DNA from: Paracoccaceae bacterium | GTDB taxonomy: Bacteria; Pseudomonadota; Alphaproteobacteria; Rhodobacterales; Rhodobacteraceae | NCBI GenBank assembly: GCA_020630695.1 | Contig: JAHDIS010000042.1 | Location: 1 to 37,576 of the forward strand | DNA: 37,576 nt | Direction of reading: 5' to 3' | Shown here: piece after piece, positions 8,431 through 16,538 of the stretch | Numbering within the stretch: position 1 is the stretch's first letter | How the letters are laid out: every line of letters starts with the position of its first letter | Made by a program: the position numbers and the translations under genes | Notes under the pieces: generated by a model | The model's input: the letters and a program-made list of their open reading frames with translations, nothing else | What the model was told of the DNA's origin: nothing | The model's database searches: none

Positions 8431-9905
8431 AGCCCTCTCCCATCCAATGCGGCCACGGCAACGCTGGCTTGTTCGGCATCGTCAAAGGGATAGACCGTGT
8501 CGCCGACGATCTGGCCGGTTTCATGACCCTTGCCGCAAATCAGCAAGGCATCGCCGGGTCCTAGCGCATCCACGCCGCGCAGGATCGCTTCGGCCCGGTC
8601 ACCCACTTCGGTTGCATCAGGCGCTCCGGCCATGACCGCCGCCCGAATGACCGAGGGGTCCTCGGAGCGGGGGTTATCGTCCGTCACGATCACCAGATCC
8701 GCGTTTTCCTGTGCCGCCTGCCCCATCAAAGGCCGTTTGGAGCTGTCCCGATCACCGCCCGCACCCACGATGGCCACCAAACGGCCCATCACATGCGGCC
8801 GCAGAGCACGGATCGCCGTTTCGACCGCGTCCGGTGTATGGGCGTAGTCGACAAACACCGTCGCGCCATTGTCGCGGGTTGCCGCCAGTTGCATGCGTCC
8901 GCGCACTGTGCCCAGCATTGGCAGCATGTCAAAGACATCATCAGGATCGCAGCCCGCCGCAATCACCAGCCCGGCCGCCACCAGAACGTTCTCAGCCTGA
9001 AAGCCGCCGATCAGGTTCAGACGCTCCTGCCGCACGCCGCCTTTCCAAGACAGACGCAGGTCCTGTCCAGTCGCGTCAAAGCGTTGGTTTTCCAGACACA
9101 GATCCGCCGCATCGCGCCCGACGGTGATCACGTCCTGCCCGCGGGCCTTGGCGATTGCCAGCATATCCACACCGCGCGCGTCATCGATATTGATCACGGC
9201 TGTCCCGTCTTCTGGCAACACACGTGCAAAGAGGCCAGCCTTGGCGGCGAAATAGTCTTCGAAGGTGGCGTGGTAATCCAGATGATCCTGGGTGAAGTTC
9301 GTAAACCCAGCCGCAACCAGCTGCACACCGTCGAGCCGTCGCTGTTCAAGCCCGTGACTGGAGGCCTCCATTGCGGCATGCGTCACCCCGGCCTGCGCTG
9401 CGCCGCCGAGTGCACGATGCAATGTGATCGGCTCTGGTGTTGTATGTGCCAGCGGTGCCTGCCAATCCCCCTCAACACCCGTTGTGCCCAGATTGATCGC
9501 CCGAAACCCCAGTTCCTGCCAAAGCTGCCGGGTGAACGCGGCCACCGATGTCTTTCCGTTGGTGCCCGTTACTGCAACGACGCAATCAGGCTGCATTCCG
9601 AACCACAGCGCCGCAGTAAAGGCCAGCGTTTGCCGCGGATCAGCCGCTACGACCAAAGCTGCGTCGGAGGCGTCCAGTTCAGCTTGCGCAATCCGCGCGC
9701 CTTCTGCGTCGGTCAAAATTGCAGCCGCACCCATACGCAGCGCATATTGGATGAACTCACCGCCATGAACCTGCGTTCCCGGAAGCGCAGCAAAGAGAAA
9801 GCCCTCTTTGACCTCGCGGCTGTCCACCGCCAGCCCGGTGACCTTCGCCTCGCGTCCGCCGCGGGCGGTCAGCCCCAGTTGTGAAAGAGTTTTCGGACCG
9901 CTCAT
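8427..9905 (-). CDS. murE: UDP-N-acetylmuramoyl-L-alanyl-D-glutamate:meso-diaminopimelate ligase MurE
   Basis: MurE adds the third residue to the peptidoglycan stem. The motif DNPRSEDP in the C-terminal domain is the meso-diaminopimelate recognition signature, so the substrate is inferred to be meso-DAP rather than lysine. Also visible are DSREVKEGFLFAALPG at the N-terminus, the ATP loop VTGTNGKTSVAAF and the TTPEPITLHRAL substrate segment. I take the ATG at 9905 (492 residues): it opens with MSGPKTLSQL, has a GGGGCGG stretch just upstream, and gives the usual family length. The frame extends to 10049, but that start would lie inside the end of ftsI and add 48 residues unlike MurE. It overlaps murF by four bases. 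Confidence 0.96.
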   Translation of the reverse strand: MSGPKTLSQLGLTARGGREAKVTGLAVDSREVKEGFLFAALPGTQVHGGEFIQYALRMGAAAILTDAEGARIAQAELDASDAALVVAADPRQTLAFTAALWFGMQPDCVVAVTGTNGKTSVAAFTRQLWQELGFRAINLGTTGVEGDWQAPLAHTTPEPITLHRALGGAAQAGVTHAAMEASSHGLEQRRLDGVQLVAAGFTNFTQDHLDYHATFEDYFAAKAGLFARVLPEDGTAVINIDDARGVDMLAIAKARGQDVITVGRDAADLCLENQRFDATGQDLRLSWKGGVRQERLNLIGGFQAENVLVAAGLVIAAGCDPDDVFDMLPMLGTVRGRMQLAATRDNGATVFVDYAHTPDAVETAIRALRPHVMGRLVAIVGAGGDRDSSKRPLMGQAAQENADLVIVTDDNPRSEDPSVIRAAVMAGAPDATEVGDRAEAILRGVDALGPGDALLICGKGHETGQIVGDTVYPFDDAEQASVAVAALDGRGL

Positions 9906-9975
9906 GTCGCCCGCCCCTGTTTGACTGCATTGGCGAATGACATACGCAAATCCATAGGGCTGTACCAGATGGCGC

Positions 9976-11766
9976 CTAGCGTGAGGTGCTGAAAATCTTT
10001 TCCAGCCCCGGCTCTCCAAAATCAGGGCGCAGCCCCAAAAGCGGCGCAATGCGTCCGGTCATCTCGGCAGCTACCGGAACTGCAGTCCAACCGGCTGTGC
10101 GGCGCGGCTTCTTGCCCGACGTCTCGACCGGCTCATCCAGTGTGACGATCAGCACATAGCGCGGATCATGCGCGGGAAAGATAGAGGCGAAGGTCGCGAT
10201 GACCTTGTCATCATAGTAGCCGCCCCCGCGTTCCTTGGGTTTGTCCGCCGTGCCAGTCTTGCCACCGACATGATAACCAGGAACTTCGGCAAAGCTTGCG
10301 GTGCCTTCGGTGACCACTTTGCGCAGGATACCCCGCGCCGTTGCGGCAGCCTGTTCGCTCATGACGCGCGTGCCGGTCGCCGGCTCATTCCGTTTGAGCA
10401 AGGTAGGATTGACGTAGATGCCGCCATTGGCCAACGCCGCATAACCTGCTGCCAGATGCAGGGGAGATGTGGAAATGCCGTGGCCGTAGGAAATCGTGAC
10501 CGCAGACAGATCAGTCCAGCGCTTGGGAAACAGAGGAGCGCCACCTTTGGCCTCAACGATTTCCAGCGGGGTTGCATCGAGCTGCCCCAGCGTCTTGAGG
10601 AATTCCTTTTGACGCTTTGGCCCGATCGCAAGCGCAAGCTTGCCGGTACCCCGGTTCGAACTTTTCACGATGATCTTCTCAACACTCAGCTCGCCATAGT
10701 TCTTGTTTGCGAACTCGCCGATCTTGAAGCCGCTGACTTCAAAGGGCGGCTTGGTGTCGATAACCGTGTTTTTGTTGACCAAACCAATGTCGATGGCCTG
10801 AGCCGCCGCAAAGATCTTGTAAGTGGAGCCCAGTTCATAAACGCCCTGTACGGCGCGATTAAACAGAGGGCTGTCGGAAGGATTGCCCTCGACCAGCGGA
10901 TTTGGACGGTCGTTGGGGTCAAAATCAGGAAGGGAAACGATACTGATCACTTCGCCGGTGCGAACATCCATCAAGACAGACGCTGCCCCCTTGGCATTCA
11001 TCAGCTTCATTCCCGCATCCAGCACCTCTTCGGCGGCGGCCTGAACGGTCATATCGATGGACAATTCCAAAGGTGCGCCCGCGCGCGACGGGTCACGCAA
11101 CTCTTCATCCAGAAACTTTTCGATACCTGCGGTACCGATCACTTCGGCCGCATGGACATCCTCGGCCCCGTAAGAGGCCCCGCCCAAAACATGCGCGGCG
11201 AGCGCACCATTTGGGTACAAACGCATTTCGCGCGGACCAAAAAGCAAGCCCGGCTCTCCAATGTCATGGACAGCCTGCATTTGTTCGGGGCTGATTTTTC
11301 TCTTTACCCACAGAAACTTGCGCTTCGGGTCCTTAAATCGTGCCGCAAGCCGGTCGGGGTCTATATCGGGAAAAATTCCCGCAAGTGCATTGGCGGCCCG
11401 ATCAGGTTCAATCATCTGCTGGGGATGCGCATATAAACTGTGCGTGGACATATTGGTCGCCAGAACTCGCCCGTGACGATCAACAATGTCTGCGCGGCTG
11501 GCAATAATGGAGTGGCCGGACACCTGCGCCCGCGGTTCGGCTGGCTCGGATGCAGCCAGCATACCCATCCGCGCGCCGATCACACTGAATGCACAAAAGA
11601 ACGCAATTCCAAGCACCAGCAACCGGCCCTCGGCTCGCACCCGGGATTTGTCGCGCATCTGTTCGTGCCGGATGCGTAGGTTTTCCCGTTCGATCGCGTC
11701 GGGGTTTTCGCCGTTCTGGCGTGCTTCGAGAATACGCGCCAAGGGGCGCAGCGGTGTGCGGATCAT
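9976..11766 (-). CDS. ftsI: Division-specific transpeptidase FtsI (penicillin-binding protein 3)
   Basis: FtsI crosslinks septal peptidoglycan in the periplasm as part of the divisome. The 596-residue protein has a cytoplasmic basic tail, one membrane helix (about residues 48-70), the N-terminal pedestal and the C-terminal transpeptidase. The three active-site motifs are intact: STYK with nucleophile Ser314, SSN at 369-371 and KTGT starting at Lys503. The start overlaps the ftsL stop (ATGA at 11763-11766), so FtsL and FtsI are made together, in keeping with their complex. About 70 bp separate it from murE downstream. Confidence 0.97.
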   Translation of the reverse strand: MIRTPLRPLARILEARQNGENPDAIERENLRIRHEQMRDKSRVRAEGRLLVLGIAFFCAFSVIGARMGMLAASEPAEPRAQVSGHSIIASRADIVDRHGRVLATNMSTHSLYAHPQQMIEPDRAANALAGIFPDIDPDRLAARFKDPKRKFLWVKRKISPEQMQAVHDIGEPGLLFGPREMRLYPNGALAAHVLGGASYGAEDVHAAEVIGTAGIEKFLDEELRDPSRAGAPLELSIDMTVQAAAEEVLDAGMKLMNAKGAASVLMDVRTGEVISIVSLPDFDPNDRPNPLVEGNPSDSPLFNRAVQGVYELGSTYKIFAAAQAIDIGLVNKNTVIDTKPPFEVSGFKIGEFANKNYGELSVEKIIVKSSNRGTGKLALAIGPKRQKEFLKTLGQLDATPLEIVEAKGGAPLFPKRWTDLSAVTISYGHGISTSPLHLAAGYAALANGGIYVNPTLLKRNEPATGTRVMSEQAAATARGILRKVVTEGTASFAEVPGYHVGGKTGTADKPKERGGGYYDDKVIATFASIFPAHDPRYVLIVTLDEPVETSGKKPRRTAGWTAVPVAAEMTGRIAPLLGLRPDFGEPGLEKIFSTSR

Positions 11767-12122
11767 CGGTCTGCTCCGGCTTGATCTGCCCCGGCGCTGG
11801 TCACCTCGATGGGCATTGTAATGTCGAGTTTTGGCGGCTCCGGGAAAATCACCTGATCGACCATCCCGAACTGGTCCGGACGCAGGGGCAAAAGGCCCAG
11901 CCGTTCAAAGTTCAGATCAGCCAGATCCCGCAAGCGATCCGGACGGTTCAGATAGGCCCATTCTGCTCGAAGAATGGCCAGTCTTTCGCGCGCCTGCGTG
12001 ATGTCGCGGCGCAGATCGTCAGCATGATCCAGTTCAGCCTGCGTCTTGTAGTTTTCGTGATAGGCCCAGAAACCAGAACCGATAACGGCCATGGCCGCTA
12101 GAAGAAACAAAAGCGTTCTCAT
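11763..12122 (-). CDS. ftsL: Cell division protein FtsL
   Basis: FtsL is a small bitopic scaffold that joins FtsB and FtsQ and activates FtsWI at the septum. This 119-residue protein has an N-terminal membrane helix (about residues 4-20) followed by a periplasmic heptad-like helix (AELDHADDLRRDITQARERL), then NRPDRLRDLADLNFERLGL, the pattern seen in FtsL. FtsL sequences diverge strongly, so the call also uses position: between rsmH (4 bp upstream) and ftsI (overlapping by 4 bases), exactly where ftsL sits in dcw clusters. Confidence 0.93.
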   Translation of the reverse strand: MRTLLFLLAAMAVIGSGFWAYHENYKTQAELDHADDLRRDITQARERLAILRAEWAYLNRPDRLRDLADLNFERLGLLPLRPDQFGMVDQVIFPEPPKLDITMPIEVTSAGADQAGADR

Positions 12123-12126
12123 GACC

Positions 12127-13116
12127 TTAGACGCTCCTCTTTAAAATGGGCATATCCAGCGCATCGGCATCAACGTCGCGGGCTGGCGCAGCCGTGCGCC
12201 GTGCAACTCGCAACTTTGCGGACCGTGCACGTGGGTTTTGTGCCAGCTCTTCGGCATCGGGGCCGATGGCCTTGCGGGTGACAATGACAAATGGCTCGCT
12301 CGGGGCTTCAGGTGCGGCGCCATATCGGTTCTGACGCACCTTTTTGGCCCCATGGGCCTGCAAAAAGCGTTTCACCATGCGATCTTCGACAGAATGGAAC
12401 GTCACGATCGCAAGCCAGCCATCGGGGGCCAACACGCGCTCGGCGGCCATCAATCCCTGCCAGAGCGAGTCATATTCGGCATTCACCGCAATCCGGAGTG
12501 CCTGAAAGCTGCGCGTCGCGGAATGGCTCTGGCCCTTCTTGCTTCGGCCGATGGTGGCCTCGATCAAATCCGCCAGTTGCAACGTGCGGGTGATGGGCCC
12601 GGCTTCGCGCTCACGCATGATGGCCTTTGCGATCCGGCGCGAGGCGCGCTCCTCTCCAAAAAAATAGAGGATATCAGCCAAGTCTTCTTCGCTGGCTTCA
12701 TTCACGAAGTCAGAAGCACTACGGCCTTCCTGACCCATACGCATATCCAATGGCCCATCGCGCAGGAATGAAAACCCGCGGTCGGCCTGATCCAACTGCA
12801 TGGATGAAACGCCAAGGTCCAGCACAACGCCATCAACCGCTTCGGCGGCTTCGTCCATCTGTGCAAAATTGCTCTGCACCAGTTGCAAACGATCCCCGTA
12901 GGCCCGCCCCCATTCCGACGCCATGGACAAGGCCAAAGGATCACGGTCAATGCCAATCACGCGCGCCGCGCCTGCGTCCAGCAAGCCCCGCGTATACCCG
13001 CCAGCCCCAAGCGTCCCATCAATCCAATGCCCTTCAACAGGCGAAACCGCCTCGAGAAGCGGCCGCAAAAGAACGGGAATGTGGGGAACGTCGGAGGCGC
13101 TGACCACGGAGGCCAT
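12127..13116 (-). CDS. rsmH: 16S rRNA (cytosine-1402 N4) methyltransferase RsmH
   Basis: RsmH (formerly MraW) methylates the N4 of C1402 in the ribosomal decoding centre using S-adenosylmethionine. The 329-residue chain has [13 protein letters not shown], the SAM-binding [15 protein letters not shown] and GIDRDPLAL, then [22 protein letters not shown] and ALRIAVNAE, all standard for the family. Its ATG follows the mraZ stop directly (TAAATG), and a GGAGG ribosome site lies in the last mraZ codons, so translation should follow mraZ. The C-terminal basic segment ([12 protein letters not shown]) is typical of RNA contact. Confidence 0.97.
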   Translation of the reverse strand: MASVVSASDVPHIPVLLRPLLEAVSPVEGHWIDGTLGAGGYTRGLLDAGAARVIGIDRDPLALSMASEWGRAYGDRLQLVQSNFAQMDEAAEAVDGVVLDLGVSSMQLDQADRGFSFLRDGPLDMRMGQEGRSASDFVNEASEEDLADILYFFGEERASRRIAKAIMREREAGPITRTLQLADLIEATIGRSKKGQSHSATRSFQALRIAVNAEYDSLWQGLMAAERVLAPDGWLAIVTFHSVEDRMVKRFLQAHGAKKVRQNRYGAAPEAPSEPFVIVTRKAIGPDAEELAQNPRARSAKLRVARRTAAPARDVDADALDMPILKRSV

Positions 13117-13623
13117 TTAGACCTCCTCTTCATCCAGGAATTGCGCCGGATCAAAATCGTCTGGCAAATCGTCCAACTCTTCTTCCATCTTGGCCAGCTC
13201 TTCGGCCTCAAAGGTGCCCGGCTCCCAGATCTGGAAGGTGTTGAGGTTGGATGCAAAATAGGCCTCGGCCTTGATCCCGATCTTTTCCCGCAACTTGGCA
13301 GGCAGAACGATACGGCCCGTATCATCCACAGATGTAATCAAGGACTGCGTGGAATAGAGGCGCTCTAGCAGTTTGCGCTTTTGCGACCCGCGCGGCATCC
13401 GTTCGATCTTGGATTCCACGTTTTCCATTTCCTCGACCGTGTAGCATTCGAGGAATTTGCGGCGGTGATCGCCGTAGACGACGACAAAATTCGGATTAAG
13501 CCCTTCGGTCCAGTCAGGATCACCCGCTTCGAGAACACGGCGAAAAGAGGCTGGGATAGACACCCGCCCCTTCGTGTCGACCTTGTGTCGACTCTCGCCT
13601 CTGAATCTCAGCCTGCGGCTCAC
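13117..13623 (-). CDS. mraZ: Transcriptional regulator MraZ
   Basis: MraZ is the conserved first gene of dcw clusters; in other bacteria it binds repeats upstream of its own operon and alters its transcription. Two SpoVT/AbrB-type domains are visible: HKVDTKGRVSIPASFRRVL near the start, and TSVDDTGRIVLPAKLREKI in the second half. I choose the GTG at 13623 (168 residues), because the chain then begins a few residues before the first domain, as in relatives, with AAGGG upstream. A frame extending to 13728 would translate an inverted repeat. The acidic tail ends in DEEEV. The upstream region carries phased TGGGA repeats (13900-14253) that may be its operators. Confidence 0.93.
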   Translation of the reverse strand: MSRRLRFRGESRHKVDTKGRVSIPASFRRVLEAGDPDWTEGLNPNFVVVYGDHRRKFLECYTVEEMENVESKIERMPRGSQKRKLLERLYSTQSLITSVDDTGRIVLPAKLREKIGIKAEAYFASNLNTFQIWEPGTFEAEELAKMEEELDDLPDDFDPAQFLDEEEV

Positions 13624-13682
13624 TGCCTGGCCCTTTCTGTCCCTGGCCTCACATCCGGATCGTGGGGCCTGAAAATGAAATG

Positions 13683-13716
13683 GGCGGGTTGATCTGCTGC
13701 CACTGATCAACCCGCC
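13683..13716 (-). repeat. Inverted repeat in the mraZ leader
   Basis: GGCGGGTTGATC (13683-13694) and GATCAACCCGCC (13705-13716) form a perfect 12-bp inverted repeat with a 10-nt loop, 60-93 bp before the mraZ GTG. A second small dyad ACCCGC/GCGGGT (13721-13736) lies beside it. In the mraZ message it would fold into a strong stem. No T run follows, so it could be a protein site, an mRNA stabiliser or an attenuator. Confidence 0.7.
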
Positions 13717-13899
13717 GCTGACCCGCATTGGCGGGTAACTCCGACTGCGCGCGCCACCTGGGGGGATGTCTGCTCGCCCGCGCGCCGGATTCTTTTGTCA
13801 CGATGAAAAGCGAAGCCTGTATGAAACCTGCTCTTTTATTTTTTTGATTTGGTCGGTGGGGTCTTTGTCGCCCCGTGTCCGTTCCTCATCGTGTGAACT

Positions 13900-13944
13900 A
13901 GGGATGCCATGGGAATACATGGTACGCAACAGTTTTTTATGGGA
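13900..13944 (+). repeat. Phased TGGGA-like repeats, cluster 1 (candidate MraZ boxes)
   Basis: On the plus strand AGGGA (13900), TGGGA (13910), TGGTA (13920) and TGGGA (13940) all start on a strict 10-bp period, with the 13930 position unoccupied. E. coli MraZ is reported to bind TGGGN direct repeats with 5-bp spacers, which gives the same period. Assignment to MraZ is inference from motif and position. Confidence 0.45.
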
Positions 13945-14081
13945 AATCGGCACAGCATCTTGTTCTCGCACCCCTTGCGAAACAACATCTTGTGCCCATT
14001 TTGGGCAATCCGTCAGCACAAATGGTGGTTTTACCCAAAATCAAACACAACATGTTGATTACCGCGACAGACCAGATGATT

Positions 14082-14096
14082 TCCCATAATCTCCCA
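14082..14096 (-). repeat. Phased TGGGA repeats, cluster 2 (candidate MraZ boxes)
   Basis: On the minus strand two exact TGGGA copies (TCCCA at 14082 and 14092 on the plus strand) are separated by 5 bp, a 10-bp period. They face the same way as mraZ, about 460 bp upstream of its start. Confidence 0.45.
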
Positions 14097-14205
14097 ATTT
14101 TTTCGGAAAGTTTCGTGAGAATGCGCCACAAGAGCACGAAAATCCGTGGAAATCAGAAGCATTTCACCCCAAACAGCGCCGAAAACTGATTCGAATCACA
14201 GGATT

Positions 14206-14253
14206 TCCCATGTATTGGGCCCTGCCCTCCCATAGCTGTCCCATAAATTCCCA
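14206..14253 (-). repeat. Phased TGGGA repeats, cluster 3 (candidate MraZ boxes)
   Basis: Four exact TGGGA copies on the minus strand (TCCCA at 14206, 14228, 14239 and 14249 on the plus strand) are spaced 22, 11 and 10 bp, so all face one side of the helix. The cluster lies about 75-120 bp before the B12 riboswitch and could also affect that promoter. Confidence 0.45.
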
Positions 14254-14326
14254 CGGACACCTTTTGCCGCCAACCATAAGGCTATGTCGTCGCTATATCA
14301 GACAGCGTCGCTTTGCGCGCTTGCGA

Positions 14327-14512
14327 CTCGGCGGGTGTAACGCTACGCAAGGATTGCTTCGGTCCGGGCATTGTCCGGTGAAAAGGGAACGCGGTGAAAA
14401 TCCGCGACTGCCCCCGCAACTGTAAGCGGAGAGCGTGTCTGGCATTCGCCACTGGGATATCCCGGGAAGGCCCAGACATCGTGTCGACCCGCAAGTCAGG
14501 AGACCTGCCGAG
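14327..14512 (+). promoter_or_regulatory. Cobalamin riboswitch controlling the B12 uptake operon
   Basis: The aptamer core is unmistakable: GGGAACGCGGTGAAAATCC, CGACTGCCCCCGCAACTGTAA, the B12 box GCCACTGGG...CCCGGGAAGGC at 14448-14471, and GACCCGCAAGTCAGGAGACC. P1 can be closed by CTCGGC (14327-14332) with GCCGAG (14507-14512). The next gene on the strand is the TonB-dependent receptor at 14679, so high cobalamin should shut off the uptake operon. The 166-nt expression platform (14513-14678) holds no gene and no obvious T-tailed hairpin, which suggests control of translation or Rho-dependent ending rather than an intrinsic terminator. Confidence 0.97.
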
Positions 14513-14678
14513 GTGATCACCCATCCAGGGGTGCGGGGCGCACTTGTTGGAACGGTTCTCCGGCGTGGTGGCATTCTTTCACCGTTTGCGGAGGGCTGTT
14601 CGCCTTTCCAAAAGCAACATGACAATACCCCTTGTGCCCTTGTTTGGGCGCATAAGTGATCTGGAAAGGATCCGTATT

Positions 14679-16538
14679 ATGACTCGTTTTGGCCGAACGT
14701 TTTGGCTGACCGCATCGACACTCGCCATGGCAAGCGCCGCTCAGGCGCAGGACGATGTGATCGATCTTGGCACTTTGACTCTCTACGCCCTGCAATCGGA
14801 CTTTGAACTTGAGCGCACAGGCACGACCGTTGATGTGCTCGAAGCTGAGGTCGTGAATAACGCCCTCACCCTTGGCGATGCGCTGGATTCCGTTCCCGGC
14901 GTTTCACTGACATCAAATGGCGGCATCGGCGCTTCCACTGCACTGCGCGTGCGCGGCCTGCCCGAACGTTACACACCTGTCTATTACAATGGCATCGAAG
15001 TCGCAGATCCCTCTGGCGTCTACACCCAGTTCGATTTCGCCAACGCCCTGCCCGGCGCAATTGACCGTGTCGAAGTTCTGCGCGGCTCTCAGTCGGCCCG
15101 GTTTGGTGCAGGCGCCGTTGCCGGCACGATCGCCATGAACAGCGCCCAAGCACCCGAAGGTGGCGACAGCCTGCTGTCCTATGGCCTTGAGTACGGCAGC
15201 TACAACACACGCCGCGGAAACCTTTCGATGGGCTTCTCGACTGACAACGCAGGGTTTGCGCTTTCCATCGCTTCGGTTGCGACAGATGGGTTCAGCGCGG
15301 TCGATGGTCCGCTCTATGATGACGATGACGGATACAGCGGGACGCAATTGTCTTTTGACAGCTATGTGGACGTGACGCCTGACCTGCGTCTTGGTCTGAC
15401 CGGCTTTGTTCTGCGCTCCAGCGCGGGCTACGACAGCCCCGGCGCCACAATCCCGGCAAGCGGTCTGTCGGAAACCGACAGTCGCGGTCTGCGCGCCTAT
15501 GCGGAACTGACAACTGGCGCGATCCAGCACAGCTTTGACATCAGCCAGTACCGGATCGACAGAACGCTGACCAACTCGGGCAGCTTCTTCTCCGGCCCGG
15601 TCAACACCTTCGCAGGCGAGCGTGATGCGGCCAGCTACAAGGGCATCTGGGATGCCTCCGAAGCCTATACACTGATCTACGGTCTGGATTGGAAGCGTGA
15701 AGACGCAGCCGCCGCGCCAGAAGCGGTGACGAACCGGGGCGCATTTGTCGAAGCGCACTGGAGCCCGAACGACACGCTGGATCTGTCATTCTCGTTGCGG
15801 CAGGACAATCATTCCGCGTTTGGCGACTTCACGTCGGGCCGTGCGACGGTCGCGTGGCAGGCCACCCCGGACTGGACAATCCGGGCCGTGTTGTCCAACG
15901 GCTTCCGCGCTCCCGCTTTGGATGAGCTTTACAACCCATTCTACGGCAACCCGAACCTTGAGCCCGAAAAAAGCCGCAGCGCCGAGCTGGGTGCGGAGCG
16001 TCTGTTTGCCAATGGCGGCAGCATTCGCGGCACACTGTTCTACACCGAGATCGACAACCTGATCGCCTATTTCGATCCGGACGGCTTTCTTGGCCCGATC
16101 CCCGGTGGATATGCGCAGGTTCCCGGCGAGAGCGTCACAAAAGGTCTGGAACTGTCGGGCATGATGCCGCTGGGCGATCGCACGCAATTGATGGGCAGCT
16201 TTACATACACCGACTCGCGCGACTCCAATGGTGACCCGCAGCAACGCGTTCCGCGCTATGACCTGTCTCTGGCCGTCGAAAGCCAACTGACAGACCGTCT
16301 GACCGGTATGTTGAGCGTGCAGCATCAGGTGGATTTCCCTGACACGTTCGGTGTCGGCTTCTCGCCGGTTTCCGTGGATGACTTCACCACAGTCGATGCC
16401 CGCATCGGCTATGAGTTCGACAACGGAATCGAAGCCTATGTGCGCGTCGAAAACCTGCTGGATGCCGACAATGCACGCATCCCTGACTACAACCGGGCGG
16501 GCCGCTCGGTGTACTTTGGGGTCAATGCTTCTTTCTAA
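14679..16538 (+). CDS. btuB: TonB-dependent outer membrane receptor, BtuB-like cobalamin receptor
   Basis: This 619-residue protein should import cobalamin (or another corrinoid) across the outer membrane. A signal peptide with cleavage after AQA (residue 23) is followed by a short TonB-box region and the plug domain (about residues 45-155, with ALDSVPGV, LRVRGLPERYTPVYYNG and VEVLRGSQSARFGAGAVAGTI). A beta-barrel then ends in VYFGVNASF with the C-terminal Phe typical of outer membrane barrels. The ATG at 14679 is chosen because the signal peptide starts there and AAGGA lies upstream; the frame is open back to 14544 inside the leader. The riboswitch upstream and btuF/btuC/btuD-like genes downstream make cobalamin the likely substrate. 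The end overlaps the next gene by 14 bp. Confidence 0.93.
   Translation: MTRFGRTFWLTASTLAMASAAQAQDDVIDLGTLTLYALQSDFELERTGTTVDVLEAEVVNNALTLGDALDSVPGVSLTSNGGIGASTALRVRGLPERYTPVYYNGIEVADPSGVYTQFDFANALPGAIDRVEVLRGSQSARFGAGAVAGTIAMNSAQAPEGGDSLLSYGLEYGSYNTRRGNLSMGFSTDNAGFALSIASVATDGFSAVDGPLYDDDDGYSGTQLSFDSYVDVTPDLRLGLTGFVLRSSAGYDSPGATIPASGLSETDSRGLRAYAELTTGAIQHSFDISQYRIDRTLTNSGSFFSGPVNTFAGERDAASYKGIWDASEAYTLIYGLDWKREDAAAAPEAVTNRGAFVEAHWSPNDTLDLSFSLRQDNHSAFGDFTSGRATVAWQATPDWTIRAVLSNGFRAPALDELYNPFYGNPNLEPEKSRSAELGAERLFANGGSIRGTLFYTEIDNLIAYFDPDGFLGPIPGGYAQVPGESVTKGLELSGMMPLGDRTQLMGSFTYTDSRDSNGDPQQRVPRYDLSLAVESQLTDRLTGMLSVQHQVDFPDTFGVGFSPVSVDDFTTVDARIGYEFDNGIEAYVRVENLLDADNARIPDYNRAGRSVYFGVNASF

Larger units (their letters stand above)
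13624..14326. other. Non-coding upstream region of the dcw cluster, relatively AT-rich
   Basis: About 700 bp separate the mraZ start from the cobalamin riboswitch on the other strand. I find no credible gene here: the open frames are short, lack ribosome sites and resemble nothing. The stretch 13810-14290 is visibly richer in A and T than the coding sequence on either side. It contains a long inverted repeat (13683-13716) and three clusters of TGGGA-type repeats. The leftward dcw promoter and the rightward B12 operon promoter must both lie here, but I could not fix -35/-10 boxes with confidence. Confidence 0.7.

Noticed and set aside
9906-10049. Extended N-terminus for murE (48 extra codons)
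   Set aside because: It would overlap the end of ftsI by over 70 bp and adds sequence unlike MurE; the ATG at 9905 gives the normal length.
13992-14057. Short palindromes TGCCCA-TTT-TGGGCA and CAACATGTTG upstream of mraZ
   Set aside because: Short palindromes of this size are common in an AT-rich control region; I could not tie them to a regulator.
13766-14189. Several frames of 65-107 codons in the region upstream of mraZ
   Set aside because: None has a ribosome site, a recognisable domain or coding-like composition, and they overlap one another on both strands.
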